The notes beneath the pieces were generated by a model. It was not told the DNA's origin. It searched no databases and worked only from the letters and a program-made list of their open reading frames with translations. From Termitomyces sp. T153 (lineage: Eukaryota; Basidiomycota; Agaricomycetes; Agaricales; Lyophyllaceae), in NCBI GenBank assembly GCA_018296165.2, contig JACKQL020000067.1, positions 124,001-188,000 of the forward strand: a stretch of DNA of 64,000 nt, read 5' to 3'. Both the position numbers and the translations under genes were made by a program. This document shows positions 58,794 to 64,000 of the stretch, one piece after another; the first letter of the stretch is position 1; every line of letters starts with the position of its first letter.

Positions 58794-59640
58794 GAATCAA
58801 ACAGGCGTATTTGATACAGCTACTACGATAGAGTCAGTAAATATACTGGTGCACGTGTATGACACAAGCGAGGACCCTTGTCTGCCATATAGGGCATTCG
58901 AGGGGAAAATTTCGCAAAATCTAGGTCCAAACTTTGAGGATTTGAGGCCTACTGGAGGCAATCTGAGTCCAATTGGATGCAATCCGAGTCCGTCATTTTG
59001 GGGATTGGAGGCCTAGTTGGGCAAGATTTTCGTGAATTTGGGGAAGAATTTTGAGCATTTGAGGCACTGAGAAAGGCCATTCGATCGCATTCCAGCCTTT
59101 ATTTGAGGAGTCTGACAGGTCTAGATGTAAATGTACGTGTAGAAGTCTCTTGTGCAAGGAAAAAAAAAGAAATTAACTAGACTTTCCCTTTTTGGGTATA
59201 TGTTGTCCGTTATAGGGGATTTGAGGCCTTCAAAATTGGGGATTTGAGGCCAAATTTTGGGAAAATCCTGGACAACGATCGCGTCGCGTTTCATCATCAT
59301 CATCATCAATAACTTACTTGATTATGGATAATTATTTCGCATTCAGGACAAGTATCGATATATCAAAGATTAAAAATAGTTTTGCCAGAAACAAAAGAAG
59401 GATCAGTGATAAATTACAGTATGGGTACACCCCGCCCTCGTCGGTGTTCGGCGTCGCATCGCACCGCACCACGGGTTGGCAGGAGCTTCCCAAGCATGAA
59501 AGTCTGGTGACAGGAGATTTCAGGAAGATTTCAAATAACCCATTGATTTTGCACAGATTCTCCTTGAAATTTGCCTTGTGGCAAAATTCACCACGGGACA
59601 AAGCGTGAAATTCTGGGATCAGGAGAGTTATTATATTATT
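58794..59640. repeat. intergenic region with GGATTTGAGGCC motif array
   Basis: The motif GGGGATTTGAGGCC and variants occur at about 58,939, 58,999, 59,060, 59,216 and 59,243 (two adjacent copies 27 bp apart), often before an A/T-rich segment. A run of A is at 59,161 and (ATC)n at about 59,292-59,307. No gene is seen. This is the transition from the gene island into the CpG-poor block. Confidence 0.6.
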
Positions 59641-61380
59641 TAGGTTTTCTTACATTATACACACATTCTGCTTGACATAGATTTTCCATGCAGCAAAATG
59701 CTTGGGAATCTACATTGCAATGAGATTTCAAGGACTTCAAAATTTGTTTGGACTTGAAGAAATATTGATTTGTTGTGATGGAGCATACACTGACAATGCA
59801 ATGACCTTGGGATCCTCATCATTGCCCCACACCTTCCTACCTGCAACTCCTGGTATCACTGTTGATTCTTATCTCAAGCAAGCCATGCCTCATTAACCCT
59901 CCACCTGCATGCCCTGTATTCAACCATTGATGATTTTTTTGGTGGTTCATCCTTTGGCTCTCCTTGTACACAAACCACATAACATTTAGACATCTCCATA
60001 GGTACTGCATTGACTGCAGTGAGGAGATTGATCATCTGTTAGGAGGTATGATTAGTTTTTCTTCAGACAATCACTGATACATACTTCTTGGCTCCAATAC
60101 AGAGGTGCATGTAATACAAAATGGTTTGTCAATTGAACCTTCTCATCATACTCATCTTCATCATCTGACATCAGTGATACTACAAATGCTAAGTTATACT
60201 TTGTGTCATGGTCAGGCAAATCCACTGGGAGCTTGTCATGTTGAGCCAATCTAAAGGTGAGCTTCTAAACATAATCCAGATTGATCAGACACATTTCAAT
60301 ATGATGCTGTGGTACATACTCCACCAGCATGACTTTGCAATGTTGCAGCAGGAAGAAGTTTCTTCTCTTGTTTGATGCTATCCACCAGAACACTCTCATT
60401 CAATGTGCCATGGTTCTGGGCAGCTGTGGCCTTGGTTCCTGCATTCTTATTCTTGCAATGTGCTTGTGCATTCTTGATTTTCCTTTGGAGATTTGTAAAC
60501 TGTTATTGAAGTTGTTTTTGATGATCTTCATCACTGATACAAAGAATTGCAGCCTTTGCATTGGTACAACATCTGTGCCATGGCATTTCATCCAGCCCAT
60601 GAGCCAACAAATAGAATAATAATTATTGTTGTCAGACCAAGGCTTGTCCCATCTGAATTGGATTATGGGGTCATTTGTCCCTTGTATGTGAGGCCAGGTC
60701 AATTGGTTGTTAGTGTCTGGATATGGTGGAGGATCAGTTTCATAAAATTTGCCAATGCCCATATTGTGATTGAAGGCATAGTGCATCAACTCCTTAATTT
60801 AGTTAGTAAGTCTATGATCTTTAGTTATAATAGCCCTGCTCATACCTTAAAAGCAATGTCTGAATATGCCAGAACACTCCCTTCAATTTCCTCTTCCATC
60901 TTAGTTGAGTCCAACTTTTTCTTCATCCCCCCTTTGACTTCAGGGGTCCTGAGGTTGGCAAGGTGATCCTACTTGGGCCAGAAGATGACTTGGAATAAGG
61001 TACAGACATTTGAACCAGTGGTTGTAGCATAATGTGAGTTGCAATTGATAGAAAGGAAAAGATGTTTAGTGATATGTCAAGGCATCATCAGTCATGCAAT
61101 CCTCATGTATCCAGTCTATTTCTTGGAGCCAGGCTTGCTAGGTATATTTCTTGATTGAATACATCATTGTTTAGGGAAATGCATATGTATACATTTACAT
61201 CTGAATTATGAGCTATATACATGTGGAATGGGTTTGTGAGGCTGCCAGTTCAAATCATGTTCAGGTCAAATATTCTGGCAAGGATATCCTGGTAGTTATC
61301 TTGTCAATATTTATGAAAAGTTTGTCATTTCTCAAAAATTTGTAACAGAGTAAATTTGGTACAGGATTGACTCAAAATCT
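59641..61380. other. CpG-poor decayed repeat DNA with protein remnants
   Basis: Almost no CpG. On the minus strand, pieces at 60249-60052 (DLPDHDTKYNLAF, LMSDDEDEYDEKV) and 60789-60400 look like degraded coding sequence of a repeat-associated protein. They are not recognised with confidence. A plus-strand frame at 59702-59896 is also open but unassigned. Confidence 0.45.
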
Positions 61381-61394
61381 CTCTGTTTTGTGAG

Positions 61395-61622
61395 ATTTCT
61401 TTGAATTCTATGTCTGTCAGAATCTCATGGTTTGTGCTGTGCACAAGAAATGACAATTTCTTTGAATTCTATGTCTGTCAGAATCTCATGGTTTGTGCTG
61501 TGCACATCTGAGATTTCTTTGAATTCTATGTCTGTCAGAATCTCATGGTTTGTGCTGTGCACATCTGATCTTTGAATTCTATGTCTGTCAGAATCTCATG
61601 GTTTGTGCTGTGCACAAAAAAT
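61395..61622 (+). repeat. four-copy tandem repeat, about 53-61 bp unit
   Basis: Four almost identical 46-49-base cores, from CTTTGAATTCTATGTCTGTC to TTTGTGCTGTGCACA, start at about 61,400, 61,460, 61,518 and 61,571. The spacers differ in length and sequence (AGAAATGACAAT, TCTGAGAT, TCTGA). The cores are nearly free of changes although the surrounding DNA is decayed. Confidence 0.85.
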
Positions 61623-63430
61623 GACAAAATTTTTGAGGATAATGACAACATAATTGTTGAATTCTACTTCTACTCAAATATTCTCATTGGGATATCTTGT
61701 GAATTAGACTGACAGCCTGGATTTGTACACTTGCATTTTGGTGCAAATTGTCTCATTTCCTTACTTATGCATACACAAGTCCATGGCAATATATATATAG
61801 GATTACTCTCAAGTAGTGTCCTGGCTCAAAAGAGGAGTGGAAGTTAAGAAATTGCATCACAGACAGAACCTGCAGACACATCACCAAGATCCACCATCAC
61901 CAACCTCAAATCCAGTTTTTTCACCAGTTTTTATTCACCTTCCAATGCCTTTAACTGCTTCTCATGTATCTTCAATGTCTTCTCTGCCATCTAGCAAGAT
62001 TGCATTACTGGCAGCAGGGCCATTGTGAGTGAGTCAGGTGCTGAAAAAGATTGAGGGATTTGAGGGTTGTTGAGAAGGCACTTGGTGATATCAAGGACAT
62101 AAATCAAATTGCAGCACAGAATCAAAGCATTAACAAAGAAGCTTGATGGCCAGAACATCAAAATAGAAGCTGTAAAGAAAGATAATGAGCAGCTGAAAAT
62201 GGAATTAAAGCATATCAGGAAAACATGCTGTGACAAAGTGACAAAGAAAAGGTCTCACTTACTAAGAAACTAAAGGATGAGACTTAGGGAAGTTCTTTTG
62301 CATATGGTGACAATTCTTTAAAGGTACAAATCATTTGTCAGGCAATCAAAAACTAGGTTGTCACCTATAATTTGATTAGTAGTTGGCTTGATACACATTT
62401 AACTTTTATATGGGTATTGCAAGGTTCTCCAAGAATGGTTCTCCAAGATATCCAGATACAGATGGCAAGTTGACTAGGCTAAAGATTCAAGAAAAGGATG
62501 ATGCAGTGCTGAGGTTCAGGCCCAGTCAGAAGTCAGGGTATTAGCTAAATTTTTCTTTATTTACTCTACTTTACTAGTATTACCATGCATTCAATTTGAA
62601 TTAATTGTTTGTACTTGATGTTATATCCAGGCCAATTTCTTTTTTAATGACAATTTTCATATCATGAGTCTTGCACAACAATTAAACTCACTTGATTTTC
62701 ACACACTTTGATCAAGACATAAGCACAGGAACTTGGACATTTTTATGCCTCACCTCTAATGTCACTCTCCACATGTCAGACTTCTGGTAAATGCAAGTAT
62801 GCAGAAAGGCAATCTGAGCTCTAGCAAGAGCAAAACCAGTCTCTTGCAGTATATCTTGCAAATCAGAGGCCTGAATCAGCATCCAATCAAGACAATCCTC
62901 ATTATCAGACAGATGCTTTTGATGTTGGGGAGTTTAGACATGCTTGACAAAGGACAGAGAAACATGTAGACAAGACTGTGTGTCAACCATACTGTTCTAT
63001 CTCTTCTTTTCTCATTTGAAATATCTTTAGACTGTTTTTTATTGAGAATTTAATGATTTTGAACACACTCCATCTGATCACCAAATCCTGGAACTAAGCA
63101 TTGCTGGGCAACACCTTCCTCAGGAACAACAGCCCTATCAGAACCACTCTTCTTACTCCCATGATCTGCCAAATCAAATTCTTAACTCACTACCTCATGA
63201 ACTATTGTAATGCCTAGATGTTACAACATTTTGAAAAAGGAGATATTTCTTTGCAATTGTCTATTAGAGCATTTACTGGGATAAAGACTCCAACTATTGG
63301 ATCTGTAACTGGATTATTCACAATCTTTCTCTAGTTCTCAGGTACAAGAAACAATTTGTCATTCCTGGTCAAGTAATCAATTATCATTGTTGTTGCAGAA
63401 TGGAAGGAGAGCAATGTCACAGTTGTTATC
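61623..63430. other. CpG-poor decayed repeat DNA
   Basis: No intact frame. A broken coiled-coil-like stretch (plus strand, about 61,850-62,280, rich in Lys, Glu and Asn codons) suggests remains of a protein gene. I could not name it. A TATA-like (TA)n lies near 61,790. Confidence 0.4.
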
Positions 63431-64000
63431 ACAATCTATTCCCAGACCTCCAGACCCCCCTCTCACACACCCCAAACCCCCAGACTACCTGTCAACACCT
63501 CTTTGACCCACTCCAACTCTCATTCACCCACAGCACTCACACCAGCAAACTCTGATGCTTCCCTAGCAAATCCTGACAGCCCTCTAGTAAGTCCCATCAC
63601 TCTCCCATTCCCCACCAAGCTCCCAGATATCCCCAATGCTTCCCAGGAACCCTGGCACATGTCATGTACCTACACTAATGTGTCACCATGGCCCACCTGA
63701 TCAGAACAAACACCCACCAAACCTGCATGGCCCCAACAACTCCCACTGCCAGACCTGCAACTTCCAGAGGAGGCCCAGTAGTCAGTATTTACATAGTAGA
63801 GTGATATCTTCTATGGTAGTCTTGTTATTGCTTATGGTTGTGTCCCATTTTGTCTCTTTCTTGAGTTTGTCTCTGGTTTCTGTCTTGTTATCTCCATCTC
63901 ATCTTGCATCATTTCCAATTCTACTTCTTTTTGTCTCTATCTCATTTCAACTCTATCTTGCCTTGTTTGCCTCAGTTTCCTTTTGAGTGCACTTGGTTTC
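63431..64000 (+). repeat. LTR-like repeat D, copy 2 (runs off window)
   Basis: It resembles 15,300-15,990 in word order: a C-rich stretch, CAGCAAACTCTGA, GACAGCCCTCTAG, then CAGTAGTCAGTAT and a T-rich stretch. It has the same orientation as copy 1. The right end lies beyond the window. Confidence 0.5.

Noticed and set aside
61395..61622. CRISPR-like array
   Set aside because: Only four units with spacers of 5-12 bases, in eukaryotic repeat DNA. It is a tandem repeat.

Overview
This is nuclear DNA of a filamentous basidiomycete, most likely a mushroom-forming agaricomycete. The evidence is compact genes split by many 45-60 bp GT-AG introns, a gene set of fungal housekeeping orthologues, chromodomain Ty3/gypsy elements of the self-priming Tf1/sushi type, and silenced repeats that have lost nearly all CpG. 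There is no sign of bacterial organisation. Exon models are read by eye from splice sites and conserved protein motifs, and most add up to an exact open frame.

Layout. Bases 1 to about 17,940 are a block of nested, decayed transposable elements with almost no CpG. It holds a gypsy pol remnant A (1-3213), a second plus-strand gypsy copy B (about 5520-15283), a CpG-rich 928-bp tRNA-headed SINE-like insert inside B (5726-6653, 15-bp target duplication), and a complete minus-strand gypsy element C inside B (8316-13602, 5-bp target duplication). LTR-like and palindromic repeats follow. Bases 17,940 to about 58,800 form a CpG-normal gene island. After a decayed RasGEF gene come, in order: a Met30/SconB-type F-box WD40 protein (-), GSK-3 kinase (-), a DHA1-type MFS transporter (+), tRNase Z (-), an SPFH/band-7 protein (+), Atg8 (+), an orphan four-helix membrane protein (+), a Rad57-like recombinase (-), HID1/Ftp105 (-), a secreted GH5 glycosidase (+), a GPI-type cupredoxin (-), ESCRT-II Snf8/Vps22 (+), DNA polymerase delta subunit 2 (-), a young LINE fragment (+), an Est1/SMG6-like PIN protein (-), serine dehydratase (+), Pet100 (-), proteasome beta-4/Pre1 (-), a hotdog thioesterase (+) and glutamate decarboxylase (+). 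From about 59,640 the sequence is again CpG-poor repeat, ending in a copy of the LTR-like repeat also seen at 15.3 kb.

The genes do not form one pathway; this is an ordinary eukaryotic mixture. Themes that recur are membrane trafficking and autophagy (Atg8, Snf8, HID1), regulated proteolysis (Met30-like, Pre1), DNA replication and repair (Pol delta subunit 2, Rad57-like) and RNA processing (tRNase Z, SMG6-like). Several neighbours are divergent and share short promoters (HID1/GH5, SMG6-like/serine dehydratase, proteasome/thioesterase).

The most interesting material is the mobile DNA: a SINE-like family with recognisable A and B boxes, a self-priming gypsy with an 11-nt primer site, CpG decay that removed the reverse transcriptase active site in each gypsy copy, three apparent GC-AG introns, and several small tandem or palindromic arrays.
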